A stretch of 12,297 bases of DNA from an uncultured Muribaculaceae bacterium. Its GTDB lineage: Bacteria > Bacteroidota > Bacteroidia > Bacteroidales > Muribaculaceae. The DNA lies in the NCBI GenBank assembly GCA_910584735.1, contig CAJUBM010000087.1, positions 1 to 12,297 on the forward strand, in the 5' to 3' direction. This document shows positions 7,597 to 12,297 of this stretch, one piece after another. How positions within the stretch are numbered: position 1 is the stretch's first letter; every line of letters starts with the position of its first letter. The notes under the pieces were generated by a model, which ran no database searches, was not told the origin of the DNA, and saw only the letters and a list, made by a program, of their open reading frames with translations. Made by a program: the position numbers and the translations under genes.

Positions 7597-7707
7597 TCAG
7601 CCTATAATATCAGATACGGCATCTTCCAAAGATTGATTTTTGCTAAGGCCCATCTTGGTGCGAAGCCTGTAACGGTTAGTGTTGACCGACGAGGTATCAA
7701 TATTTAA
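7597..7707 (-). pseudogene. LuxR-type regulator gene, 3' remnant
   Basis: On the minus strand these bases encode the last 36 residues (LNIDTSSVNTNRYRLRTKMG onward to DAVSDIIG) and the stop of the regulator. The three base differences from the intact gene (GAC/GAT, GGT/GGC, GGT/GGC) are all silent third positions. This implies the copy diverged while it was part of a selected, working gene and was cut down later. Confidence 0.88.
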
Positions 7708-7735
7708 TGTGAGTTCGATATAAGGATTATGGAAC

Positions 7736-7766
7736 TTGTATGGAGGTCTCAAAAGCGCTATCTTTG
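7736..7766 (+). promoter_or_regulatory. Orphan Bacteroidetes-type promoter
   Basis: TTG (7736-7738), 20 bases, then TATCTTTG (7759-7766) is a close match to the TTTG-N19-21-TAnnTTTG consensus. The transcript would start near 7773, inside the inverted repeat 7768-7805, and run into the 3' end of the SH3-like gene as antisense. No convincing protein gene follows; the only short frames are 7810-7872 (20 residues) and an antisense shadow. It may be the promoter of a lost gene or of a non-coding RNA. Confidence 0.6.
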
Positions 7767-7767
7767 C

Positions 7768-7805
7768 ACTGGATATTTTCTTGATTTTACAATAAAATAT
7801 CCAGT
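7768..7805. promoter_or_regulatory. 12-bp perfect inverted repeat at the orphan promoter start site
   Basis: ACTGGATATTTT (7768-7779) and AAAATATCCAGT (7794-7805) are exact reverse complements around a 14-base loop, with TGCA-like bases continuing on both sides after one bulge. It lies just after the -7 element, where a repressor would block RNA polymerase, or it could fold as a 5' hairpin in the RNA. Confidence 0.65.
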
Positions 7806-7928
7806 TGCAATGATAGGACGACCTTTTTATCTGAAGTCCTCAACTGGCTTCAAGCATGGATTTCACTCGTAACTTATTTCTTGGCGCCATTAGTTTTTAT
7901 GGTTTATGGCTATCAGCCATGACTGAAA

Positions 7929-8516
7929 TTACTCCTCGTTCCAAAGAAAGCCTGCGTACCATAGGAGTTTCTTATCCGGGTCGTAAACTGCACCGCCAAC
8001 CACGTCACACCATTCCTCGGGCTGGCACAGGATTCCCATTATGGAAATTACAGGGCGACACTCGTTGACAATCACACCGTTGCCGCCATCGCGTATCATC
8101 TGGTTGTTCTTTACAAGGCAGTGATAGTTATATTTCGGATTGCCCCACTCATCATTCCCTATTCTCTCAAATGAAAGAAGACCGTAGGTATCGCCGTCCT
8201 CGAAACTGAAACTTGAGTCCATGAATGACTCATCTGCCCCTCGATCCGTGAGTATCTCAACGAACTGAGATGAAATCCAGAGATATTCGCAGTCAATGCC
8301 GTCGCAAATCTGCACTTGGGTCCAGTCGCCACGAATCTCATTGACGACATAGAGGCCGCCACACTCGGCCTTACCGACAACCTGACTTGAGGTGGAGGCA
8401 TCAGCACGAAGATTCACGTCAGGGTTCTTGATGAAAGCGAACTGTGTTATCTGTTCGGCATTGATCGTGAAAGCGGCCATAACAGCCAGAAAGCCTACGA
8501 TTGCTTTTCTAAACAT
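7929..8516 (-). CDS. Secreted bacterial SH3-like domain protein
   Basis: The 195-residue protein starts with a signal peptide (MFRKAIVGFLAVMAAFTINA, likely cut before EQI), so it is exported to the periplasm or beyond. Residues ~29-88 form a bacterial SH3-like domain: NPDVNLRADASTSSQVVGKA, then GDWTQVQI and EYLWISSQFVE, the usual pattern of strands and the closing WI-S segment. Such domains often bind peptidoglycan or other wall ligands. The remaining ~100 residues contain several Cys (71, 76, 133, 153, 164, 170) and form a second domain I do not recognise, possibly disulfide-bonded. The gene stands alone on the minus strand, divergent from the HTH gene, with a 364-base region between them. 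The ATG at 8516 is fixed by the signal peptide. Confidence 0.85.
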   Translation of the reverse strand: MFRKAIVGFLAVMAAFTINAEQITQFAFIKNPDVNLRADASTSSQVVGKAECGGLYVVNEIRGDWTQVQICDGIDCEYLWISSQFVEILTDRGADESFMDSSFSFEDGDTYGLLSFERIGNDEWGNPKYNYHCLVKNNQMIRDGGNGVIVNECRPVISIMGILCQPEEWCDVVGGAVYDPDKKLLWYAGFLWNEE

Positions 8517-8541
8517 GATGAATGAGTATTAGTATTTTTCA

Positions 8542-8549
8542 CAAAGTTA
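8542..8549 (-). promoter_or_regulatory. Bacteroidetes -7 element for the SH3-like gene
   Basis: On the minus strand TAACTTTG (8549 to 8542) is a perfect TAnnTTTG, 25 bases before the ATG at 8516. No good -33 TTTG is seen at the usual distance, so strength is uncertain. Confidence 0.55.
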
Positions 8550-8645
8550 ATAAAATTCTGCGACTTTTCGCGTCCTATCCTTTTATTCAACGAAACATCC
8601 GCAAGGACACCGGCAGAGTGTGATAAAAAATAGCACATTGAATAC

Positions 8646-8676
8646 TTGGATTTGATTTGCGATTGCGGTAATTTTG
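8646..8676 (+). promoter_or_regulatory. Bacteroidetes-type promoter of the HTH gene
   Basis: TTG (8646-8648), 20 bases, then TAATTTTG (8669-8676) fits the consensus. The expected start near 8683 leaves an unusually long leader of about 200 bases before the ATG at 8881. Confidence 0.65.
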
Positions 8677-8685
8677 CCGTGCGAA

Positions 8686-8704
8686 TGGGAAAGATTTTTT
8701 CCCA
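8686..8704 (+). promoter_or_regulatory. Hairpin at the 5' end of the HTH leader
   Basis: TGGGAAA (8686-8692) and TTTCCCA (8698-8704) pair perfectly around a 5-base loop, three bases after the expected transcription start. It could stabilise the RNA or serve as an operator. Confidence 0.5.
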
Positions 8705-8833
8705 TGGAAGATTACATTATCTTGGCAATTCGGTTCGGAGGGACTGAAAATAATGGATCGGCTCTTCTTCCTACCACGATTCTTATATTACACATAACTA
8801 TCTTACATCCCGATTGTAAGCAGTCTCTAACTT

Positions 8834-8865
8834 GCGGCATATACAGACCTACGTCTGCAAGCCGC
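8834..8865 (+). promoter_or_regulatory. Nested hairpin just before the HTH start codon
   Basis: The outer arms GCGGC (8834-8838) and GCCGC (8861-8865) enclose an inner stem CAGAC (8844-8848) with GTCTG (8853-8857). An alternative CTTGC/GCAAG pairing (8831-8835 with 8856-8860) competes with them. It ends 15 bases before the ATG at 8881, where it could influence translation initiation. Confidence 0.4.
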
Positions 8866-8880
8866 TATATAGTTATTGTT

Positions 8881-9195
8881 ATGCTTAATAATCAGGATTC
8901 TCTAATTTCTGAAAATCCACTCCCACATAACAAACCCAGCAATTGCAGCTACCCGGCGAATATCGGCAGACTCATCGAAGCCGAACTTCACCGACAGGGG
9001 CGCACCGTCACATGGCTGAGCCGGCAACTTCATTGCAACCGGCGCAATATATATGACATCTTCGAACGCCAGAGCCTTGACAGCGAACTGCTGTTCAGAA
9101 TATCCCGCGTACTCGGCACAGACTTTTTCAAGATTTTCTCGCATTGTTTTATCGCCGCAGGCGACTCCCTGCCTGATTACGATAAAACAATGTGA
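8881..9195 (+). CDS. Small helix-turn-helix DNA-binding protein
   Basis: With the ATG at 8881 the protein has 104 residues. Residues ~27-87 (IGRLIEAELHRQGRTVTWLS, then RQLHCNRRNIYDIFERQS, then LLFRISRVLGTDFF) match an XRE-like HTH family common in Bacteroidales, with the recognition helix around CNRRNIYDIF (52-61). The first 25 residues look disordered. Such proteins usually repress nearby genes; the palindromes at its 3' end and the operon at 9307 in the same orientation make that operon a plausible target. The last codons (CFIAAGDSLPDYDKTM) are encoded within a 13-bp inverted repeat, so its C terminus may be shaped by a DNA-level signal. Extending the frame to 8674 would need a TTG start on the promoter and is not favoured. 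Confidence 0.82.
   Translation: MLNNQDSLISENPLPHNKPSNCSYPANIGRLIEAELHRQGRTVTWLSRQLHCNRRNIYDIFERQSLDSELLFRISRVLGTDFFKIFSHCFIAAGDSLPDYDKTM
9142..9192. terminator. Perfect 13-bp inverted repeat at the end of the HTH gene
   Basis: CATTGTTTTATCG (9142-9154) and CGATAAAACAATG (9180-9192) are exact reverse complements. The 25-base loop contains its own stem GCAGG/CCTGC (9157-9161, 9168-9172). The structure ends one base before the stop codon TGA (9193-9195). It may fold in the RNA as a terminator or stability element, though no T run follows, or act as an operator. Confidence 0.6.
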
Positions 9196-9211
9196 TATAC
9201 AATGTCACATT
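9189..9211. promoter_or_regulatory. Second inverted repeat AATGTGA-N9-TCACATT, possible operator
   Basis: AATGTGA (9189-9195) and TCACATT (9205-9211) form a 7-bp inverted repeat that overlaps the right arm of the 13-bp repeat. It lies about 65 bases before the likely start site of the downstream operon. It resembles a CRP-type TGTGA/TCACA pair, but the 9-base spacing is not the canonical 6. Confidence 0.45.
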
Positions 9212-9263
9212 TGTGTTCAATATTACCTCTCACATAATCCTCAGATTTACAAACATTTTAAAA

Positions 9264-9271
9264 TACTTTTG
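9264..9271 (+). promoter_or_regulatory. Bacteroidetes -7 element of the six-gene operon
   Basis: TACTTTTG is a perfect TAnnTTTG, 35 bases before the first ATG at 9307. No TTTG is found at the -33 position, so an activator may be needed. The remaining leader is A/T-rich without a Shine-Dalgarno sequence. Confidence 0.5.
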
Positions 9272-9306
9272 TAAAATATAATTTCCATCAATAACTAATA
9301 CCAAAT

Positions 9307-9693
9307 ATGGCAAAGAAATCAGCAATCACAGGAGAGTATATAATAACGGTTGAAGACAGCGGCACCATACGCATCTGCAAGATATATGACAACGTAATGG
9401 GATCGTTGCGTGAAATCGCGGAGATGAAGGATTTTGAGATTGACCCCAAGTGGAACACACAGGAGACAGGGCGCAGGATTGTCCGCGAATTCGGCGACGG
9501 AACACAGGCCGAAATCGGGGAATACGTGGTGACACGCCGCGCCTCCGGCAAAATCGAGACCTACCGCACCTACGCCAACACCAAGGGTGCCCTCCGGGAA
9601 ATCGCCGAACAGATAGGTTTCGAAGCCGACCCGCAATGGACTACCCGCCAGTTCGGCTCCAAACTGGTCGACTTTGTAAACAGCGGCAAATAA
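9307..9693 (+). CDS. Two-repeat protein of unknown function, first gene of the TerB/OmpA operon
   Basis: The 128-residue protein consists almost entirely of two tandem copies of a ~57-residue module: residues 9-65 (GEYIITVEDSGTIRICKIYD, then GSLREIAEMKDFEIDPKW) and 71-127 (GEYVVTRRASGKIETYRTYA, then GALREIAEQIGFEADPQW). Shared positions are GEY, SG-I, Y, G-LREIAE, FE-DP-W and the closing TG/FG segment. Each module looks like a beta hairpin plus helices, compact and soluble. There is no signal peptide or membrane helix, so it should be cytoplasmic. I do not recognise the family. It is separated from the next gene by 67 bases and may be made in larger amounts than the rest, being promoter-proximal. 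Confidence 0.85.
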   Translation: MAKKSAITGEYIITVEDSGTIRICKIYDNVMGSLREIAEMKDFEIDPKWNTQETGRRIVREFGDGTQAEIGEYVVTRRASGKIETYRTYANTKGALREIAEQIGFEADPQWTTRQFGSKLVDFVNSGK

Positions 9694-9760
9694 CCCCGCC
9701 TAATCTCTCTTTCACCCACACCGAATAATCATTTATCTATAACCTTATCCATACCCATAT

Positions 9761-10018
9761 ATGGCAGTAAAGACAACCGCCTCCGGCAAGATGGACAAGC
9801 GCACCAAGGAATATAAAGAACTTAAGGAGCGCCTCGCCAGGGCACGTGCCGCCAAGACAAAAGCAGGCAAAACCACCAAACAATCAACCCTCAAGAAAAC
9901 GAAGAGCGGCAAGGTTGACAAACGCACCAAGGAGGGACGCACCGTGTGCGAACGCATGGCCAAGGCCCGTAAAGCACAGAACTCACTCGTAAACCGACTT
10001 AAAAGACTTTTCCGATGA
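9761..10018 (+). CDS. Small, very basic two-repeat protein
   Basis: The 85-residue protein is rich in Lys and Arg and repeats one motif: SGKMDKRTKEYKELKERLAR (8-27) and SGKVDKRTKEGRTVCERMAK (49-68), each followed by AR-A and joined by a Lys/Thr-rich linker. The C terminus (NRLKRLFR) is also basic. The charge suggests nucleic-acid or membrane-phospholipid binding; no named domain is recognised. Its stop overlaps the start of the TerB-like gene by ATGA (10015-10018), so the two are translationally coupled. It is cytoplasmic by lack of a signal peptide. That this is a real gene is supported by the overlap, the internal repeat and the codon use. Confidence 0.82.
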   Translation: MAVKTTASGKMDKRTKEYKELKERLARARAAKTKAGKTTKQSTLKKTKSGKVDKRTKEGRTVCERMAKARKAQNSLVNRLKRLFR

Positions 10019-10443
10019 AGACAACCCCCAACACCATAGCCTCGCTGCTGGCCGCCTGCATCTGGGCCGATGGCGAATATGCCGAAGTTGAACGTATAAC
10101 AGCCGAAGAAGTTGCCGAGGCTTTCGATATACCGGCCAAAGATTTCCATAAATTCATGACGTCCGCGATGGTGGAGGTGCAGAACCTCACCCCGGAGGCG
10201 GCCACCGACTACGCCGTGAAACACGCCGCCAAGGTCGATGCCGAGGACGCCGGAGAGGTCTACCAGGCCATAATGCAGATGATGCTTTGCGACGGAGTGC
10301 TTACCAGCGGGGAGGTATACAACCTCCTGGCCATGGCCGAAGCCCTTGACATCGACCGCGAAAGCGCTATACTGATGCTCTGCGACATGGTGAAGACCGA
10401 GCCGGAACTTGAGGTATCGTTCGAACAGGACGATGAGGAATAA
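10015..10443 (+). CDS. TerB-like (tellurite-resistance TerB family) protein
   Basis: The 142-residue all-helical protein has two related halves with the TerB-type acidic motifs: WADGEYAEVE (17-26) and LCDGVLTSGE (91-100), each starting a helix pair. In TerB these acidic loops bind metal such as calcium. TerB-domain proteins occur in Ter stress systems and in membrane-associated complexes linked to phage and chemical stress. The tail (ELEVSFEQDDEE) is strongly acidic, opposite in charge to the basic protein encoded just before it, which suggests the two interact. It overlaps that gene by four bases and is followed 21 bases later by the OmpA-domain gene. There is no signal or membrane segment. 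The family call is based on motif and helical pattern only. Confidence 0.75.
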   Translation: MKTTPNTIASLLAACIWADGEYAEVERITAEEVAEAFDIPAKDFHKFMTSAMVEVQNLTPEAATDYAVKHAAKVDAEDAGEVYQAIMQMMLCDGVLTSGEVYNLLAMAEALDIDRESAILMLCDMVKTEPELEVSFEQDDEE

Positions 10444-10464
10444 GAAATCAAAAAACAATCAGCA

Positions 10465-11373
10465 ATGGCAGGAAAAGTAAAAGTCTACGGCAAGGCCCAG
10501 AACCGCACGGCCCTCGGCATAGTACACGCCTACCTGGTGATGTATCCACATGCCACCCTCGAGGATCTGCGCAAGGCTTTCCCCAATACCCTCAACCCCG
10601 ACTCGGGCGTAAAAGAAATGTTCCTCCCCTTAGAGGAGGCCGAGGGATTCAACACCAAGATGAGTCTCTATTTCACCCGCCCTGACGAAGTTCTTGACCT
10701 GGCCGATGGCTTGAAGGGGGCTCTCGCGCAGGTATGGTCCAAACCCTCTTTCGAGAGAATAGTGGAACAAGGGAAGCTCTACGACATAGAGGTCGCCGAA
10801 TTTGAGAAAACGGCCCATCCGGGACAGAAAGGCGGTTACCGTCTGGAATACCTAAACGGCTACGTACCCCCGGTGCCGGAAGAGAAGAAAAGCTCCCGCT
10901 GGTGGATATGGCTGCTCTTAGCCCTGGTTGCCGCCGGAGTGGCGCTTGCCATCTTCCTCCCGCGCGACAAACAGGTCAAAGAGATAGTTGTAGAGAAAGA
11001 GGTCGTGGTTCGCGATACCGTCTACGTGCAGCAGATTGAGGAAATCGAACGCAACTTCAACGCCGCCAAATTCGCACAAGGAAAGTCGGAGCTTACCGAT
11101 GACGCCAAGATAGCCCTCCACGACCTGGCAAGGGTGCTGAACCGCAATCCACAGCTTCGTCTGAGCATCGAAGGGCATACCTCATCTGAGGGTGACGATG
11201 CCACAAATATGCGTCTGTCGCAGAACCGCGCCCGCGCCGCCATGGAATATCTGGTAACCAAGGAAGGGGTAGACTCCGCACGTCTCTCGGCCACAGGCTT
11301 CGGCTCTACTCGTCCTGTATCGGACAATTTCGAGGAAAACCGCCGTATAGAGTTCATAATCAACGATAAATAA
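10465..11373 (+). CDS. Inner-membrane protein with cytoplasmic N-terminal domain and periplasmic OmpA-like domain
   Basis: The 302-residue protein has no signal peptide. Residues 1-140 form a soluble domain (TALGIVHAYLVMYPHATLED, LRKAFP, then YFTRPDEVLDLADG and GGYRLEYLNGY) that I do not recognise. A membrane helix spans ~147-165, preceded by KKSSR, giving an N-inside topology. A Val/Glu-rich linker follows, and residues ~195-301 are an OmpA-like domain: IEGHTSSEGDD (235-245), LSQNRARAAMEYL (251-263), ATGFGSTRP (276-284) and NRRIEFII (292-299). OmpA-like domains bind the diaminopimelate part of peptidoglycan; the conserved GHT and NRR positions are present. The protein would link a cytoplasmic partner, perhaps the TerB-like protein, to the cell wall across the inner membrane. 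The next gene starts three bases after its stop. Confidence 0.9.
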   Translation: MAGKVKVYGKAQNRTALGIVHAYLVMYPHATLEDLRKAFPNTLNPDSGVKEMFLPLEEAEGFNTKMSLYFTRPDEVLDLADGLKGALAQVWSKPSFERIVEQGKLYDIEVAEFEKTAHPGQKGGYRLEYLNGYVPPVPEEKKSSRWWIWLLLALVAAGVALAIFLPRDKQVKEIVVEKEVVVRDTVYVQQIEEIERNFNAAKFAQGKSELTDDAKIALHDLARVLNRNPQLRLSIEGHTSSEGDDATNMRLSQNRARAAMEYLVTKEGVDSARLSATGFGSTRPVSDNFEENRRIEFIINDK

Positions 11374-11376
11374 TCT

Positions 11377-11826
11377 ATGGAAAAATCATTGACCGGGCAG
11401 ATTGCCTCGTTCGCGACAGAAAAGATGACGGGAATCAATATCGGGGATGTCAAAGAGATGGCTAAAGATTCCGTGAAAAGTACCGCCGGAACCGTCAAGT
11501 CCATAGCCTCCGATATTGCCACCACTACCCTTCCGAAAGAACTCCAGTCGTTCAGAGGGGCCGTGGAAGAGTTGCTGAAAGGAAATATGTTCAAGGCCGT
11601 ACTACTGGTTATCACCAAACTAATGCCACTTGTGGCAATAGCTTTAGCCATCATCATAGTGGCTTTCTGCATAAAATGGTGGCTGGGGTTGCTGGCAATA
11701 CCCTGCGTGGCCGGATGGCTGGCATGGCGCGTGGTGAAGATAATCATAGGCATAAAGAAATTTGTGTACTCTCTCCCCGGAGCCACGGTACGAAAGATGT
11801 CCGGCCTTATTGACGATATTCTCTGA
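11377..11826 (+). CDS. Membrane protein with amphipathic N-terminal half and two membrane helices
   Basis: The 149-residue protein starts with ~70 residues of amphipathic helix (FATEKMTGINIGDVKEMAKD, then SVKSTAGTVKSIASDIATTT and LPKELQSFRGAVEELLKGN). Two hydrophobic helices follow at ~74-98 and ~101-125, separated by KWW, and then a short tail. Both ends are probably cytoplasmic. No catalytic motif or named family is recognised. Lying three bases after the OmpA-domain gene, it is almost certainly co-transcribed and may form a complex with that protein in the inner membrane. A role as membrane anchor or small channel-like partner is possible but not shown. Confidence 0.82.
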   Translation: MEKSLTGQIASFATEKMTGINIGDVKEMAKDSVKSTAGTVKSIASDIATTTLPKELQSFRGAVEELLKGNMFKAVLLVITKLMPLVAIALAIIIVAFCIKWWLGLLAIPCVAGWLAWRVVKIIIGIKKFVYSLPGATVRKMSGLIDDIL

Positions 11827-11895
11827 GTACCGCCAACTACCTAAAAATCAGCGTAAACAAAAACATACAAAATAAAAACAATAAACAATAAAGAC

Positions 11896-12207
11896 ATGGC
11901 AGAACTTAGAATTGACAGCCGCATGAAGGTGAAGACCCTCAAGGCTAACTTCAAGAAAGCATTTGGCGCGACATTGCGCGTCTATACCACCTCTACCTGC
12001 AAGGCCAAGGCCGATGACGAGGCCACACTCGGATCGCTGATGGGAAGTGCCAAAGGTGGAGAGGCCACTTTCGGCAGTAACCTCCGCGTAGGCAATTTCG
12101 AGAAGAAGCTCGGAGAGATGTACGGTATCGGCGTACAGGTGGCCAACCCCGCCGACACCAAGCTCAGCGACAACGACATAACCCTCGCCGCCGCAGGCAA
12201 GGAATAA
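11896..12207 (+). CDS. Conserved-looking 103-residue soluble protein of unknown function
   Basis: The protein starts MAELRIDSRMKVKTLKANFK, then KAFGATLRVY, and ends with GIGVQVANPADTKLSDNDIT and LAAAGKE. It has a short basic helix (10-23), beta strands around LRVY (27-30) and VQV (80-82), a Gly-rich middle (50-66) and one Cys (C35). No signal or membrane segment is seen, so it should be cytoplasmic. I do not recognise the family; the regular alternation looks like a small alpha/beta fold. It follows the membrane-protein gene by 69 A-rich bases in the same direction. It is probably the last gene of the operon, but the gap leaves room for its own start of transcription. Confidence 0.82.
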   Translation: MAELRIDSRMKVKTLKANFKKAFGATLRVYTTSTCKAKADDEATLGSLMGSAKGGEATFGSNLRVGNFEKKLGEMYGIGVQVANPADTKLSDNDITLAAAGKE

Positions 12208-12245
12208 ACCTATTCCAGCCCTTGAAGGGGGTATCCATTCATTAA

Positions 12246-12297
12246 CGGAGGTAACTTTTTAGTGGCGCCGGACCTCCGGGACGGCAGGCCACCCGAA
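12246..12297 (+). other. GC-rich hairpin region with a possible GTG start at the window edge
   Basis: CGGAGGT (12246-12252) can pair with ACCTCCG (12272-12278), and a further stem GTGGC/GCCAC (12262-12266, 12288-12292) competes with it. A GTG at 12262, ten bases after GGAGG, opens a frame to the right edge (12 codons), which could be the start of a further gene. The evidence is too short to call one; it may equally be a structured RNA or terminator region after the operon. Confidence 0.25.

Larger units (their letters stand above)
7524..7707. repeat. 184-bp direct repeat, copy 2 (orphan relic)
   Basis: This is the second copy of 3473-3656, starting 18 bases after the secreted-protein stop. 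Both genes it came from are cut off: only their 3' ends remain. To the left, a weak resemblance to the amylase end persists for about 20 bases; to the right the match stops sharply at 7707. With the first copy it frames 4 kb of DNA, so recombination between copies would delete most of the regulator gene and the whole secreted-protein gene. Confidence 0.95.
7708..7928. other. Gene-poor stretch between the relic repeat and the SH3-like gene
   Basis: Apart from the orphan promoter and its inverted repeat, the stretch holds a 6-bp stem ATGGCT/AGCCAT (7906-7920) near the end of the SH3-like gene, without a T run on either strand. No insertion-sequence ends or transposase fragments are recognisable. 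Confidence 0.5.
8517..8880. other. 364-base divergent intergenic region with two promoters
   Basis: The region separates the SH3-like gene (minus) and the HTH gene (plus). It contains a -7 element for each direction (8542-8549 minus, 8669-8676 plus) and, on the plus side, a leader of about 200 bases with two predicted hairpins. An upstream extension of the HTH frame to TTG 8674 is rejected because it overlaps the -7 element and adds no recognisable protein. Confidence 0.6.

Noticed and set aside
7708..7928. Insertion-sequence remnant
   Set aside because: No transposase fragment, terminal repeats or target duplication can be seen.
7856..8068. Plus-strand frame of 70 codons after the orphan promoter
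   Set aside because: Two thirds is antisense to the SH3-like gene; the first 23 codons match nothing I recognise.
8674..8880. Upstream extension of the HTH gene to a TTG start
   Set aside because: The start would overlap the -7 element and the added residues show no domain; ATG 8881 gives a family-like length.
9189..9211. Canonical CRP site
   Set aside because: The spacing between TGTGA and TCACA is 9 bases rather than 6, so it is kept only as a possible operator.
9745..10458. Minus-strand frame of 237 codons
   Set aside because: It is antisense to two coupled real genes and reflects their codon bias.
11022..11786. Minus-strand frame of 254 codons
   Set aside because: It is antisense to the OmpA domain and the membrane-protein gene, both clearly coding on the plus strand.

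Overview
The window looks like chromosomal DNA of a gut Bacteroidales bacterium, possibly of the Muribaculaceae (family-level placement is inference). The support is several Bacteroidetes-type promoters (TTTG or TTG, about 20 bases, then TAnnTTTG), A/T-rich leaders with no Shine-Dalgarno sequence, a membrane-anchored TPR/LuxR-type regulator, and a secreted protein whose tail resembles the degenerate T9SS-like C-terminal modules of this order.

Region 1 (1-2129) is visibly more AT-rich than the rest. It holds the 3' end of a UvrD-like helicase gene and a self-inhibited Fic protein gene. A 657-base gene-free stretch follows, with a regular array of six TGTTCA/TGAACA half-sites about 20-21 bases apart, a 20-bp hairpin and short 10-base repeats. 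It reads as an acquired block or the edge of one.

Region 2 (2130-7928) is a carbohydrate/surface locus. A cytoplasmic GH13 amylase-family gene converges on a gene for a membrane regulator (signal peptide or lipobox, TPR-like periplasmic part, one membrane helix, LuxR-type HTH). That regulator diverges from a long secreted-protein gene carrying one in-frame TAA at codon 124. Just after it lies a 184-bp second copy of the amylase/regulator 3' junction, with 8 differences. All three differences in the regulator part are synonymous, so this is a relic of a once-functional second amylase/regulator pair. An orphan promoter with a perfect inverted repeat at its start site follows.

Region 3 (7929-9306) has a secreted SH3-like protein gene on the minus strand, divergent from a small HTH regulator gene with a long structured leader. 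The HTH gene ends in a perfect 13-bp inverted repeat overlapped by a second palindrome.

Region 4 (9307-12207) is a compact six-gene operon and the best candidate for an undescribed system: a protein of two tandem ~57-residue repeats, a small very basic protein of two repeats, a TerB-like protein (ATGA overlap), a single-pass inner-membrane protein with a novel cytoplasmic domain and a periplasmic OmpA-like domain, a two-helix membrane protein, and a 103-residue conserved-looking soluble protein. The architecture suggests a cytoplasm-to-peptidoglycan envelope complex of the TerB-associated stress kind. Its function is unknown.
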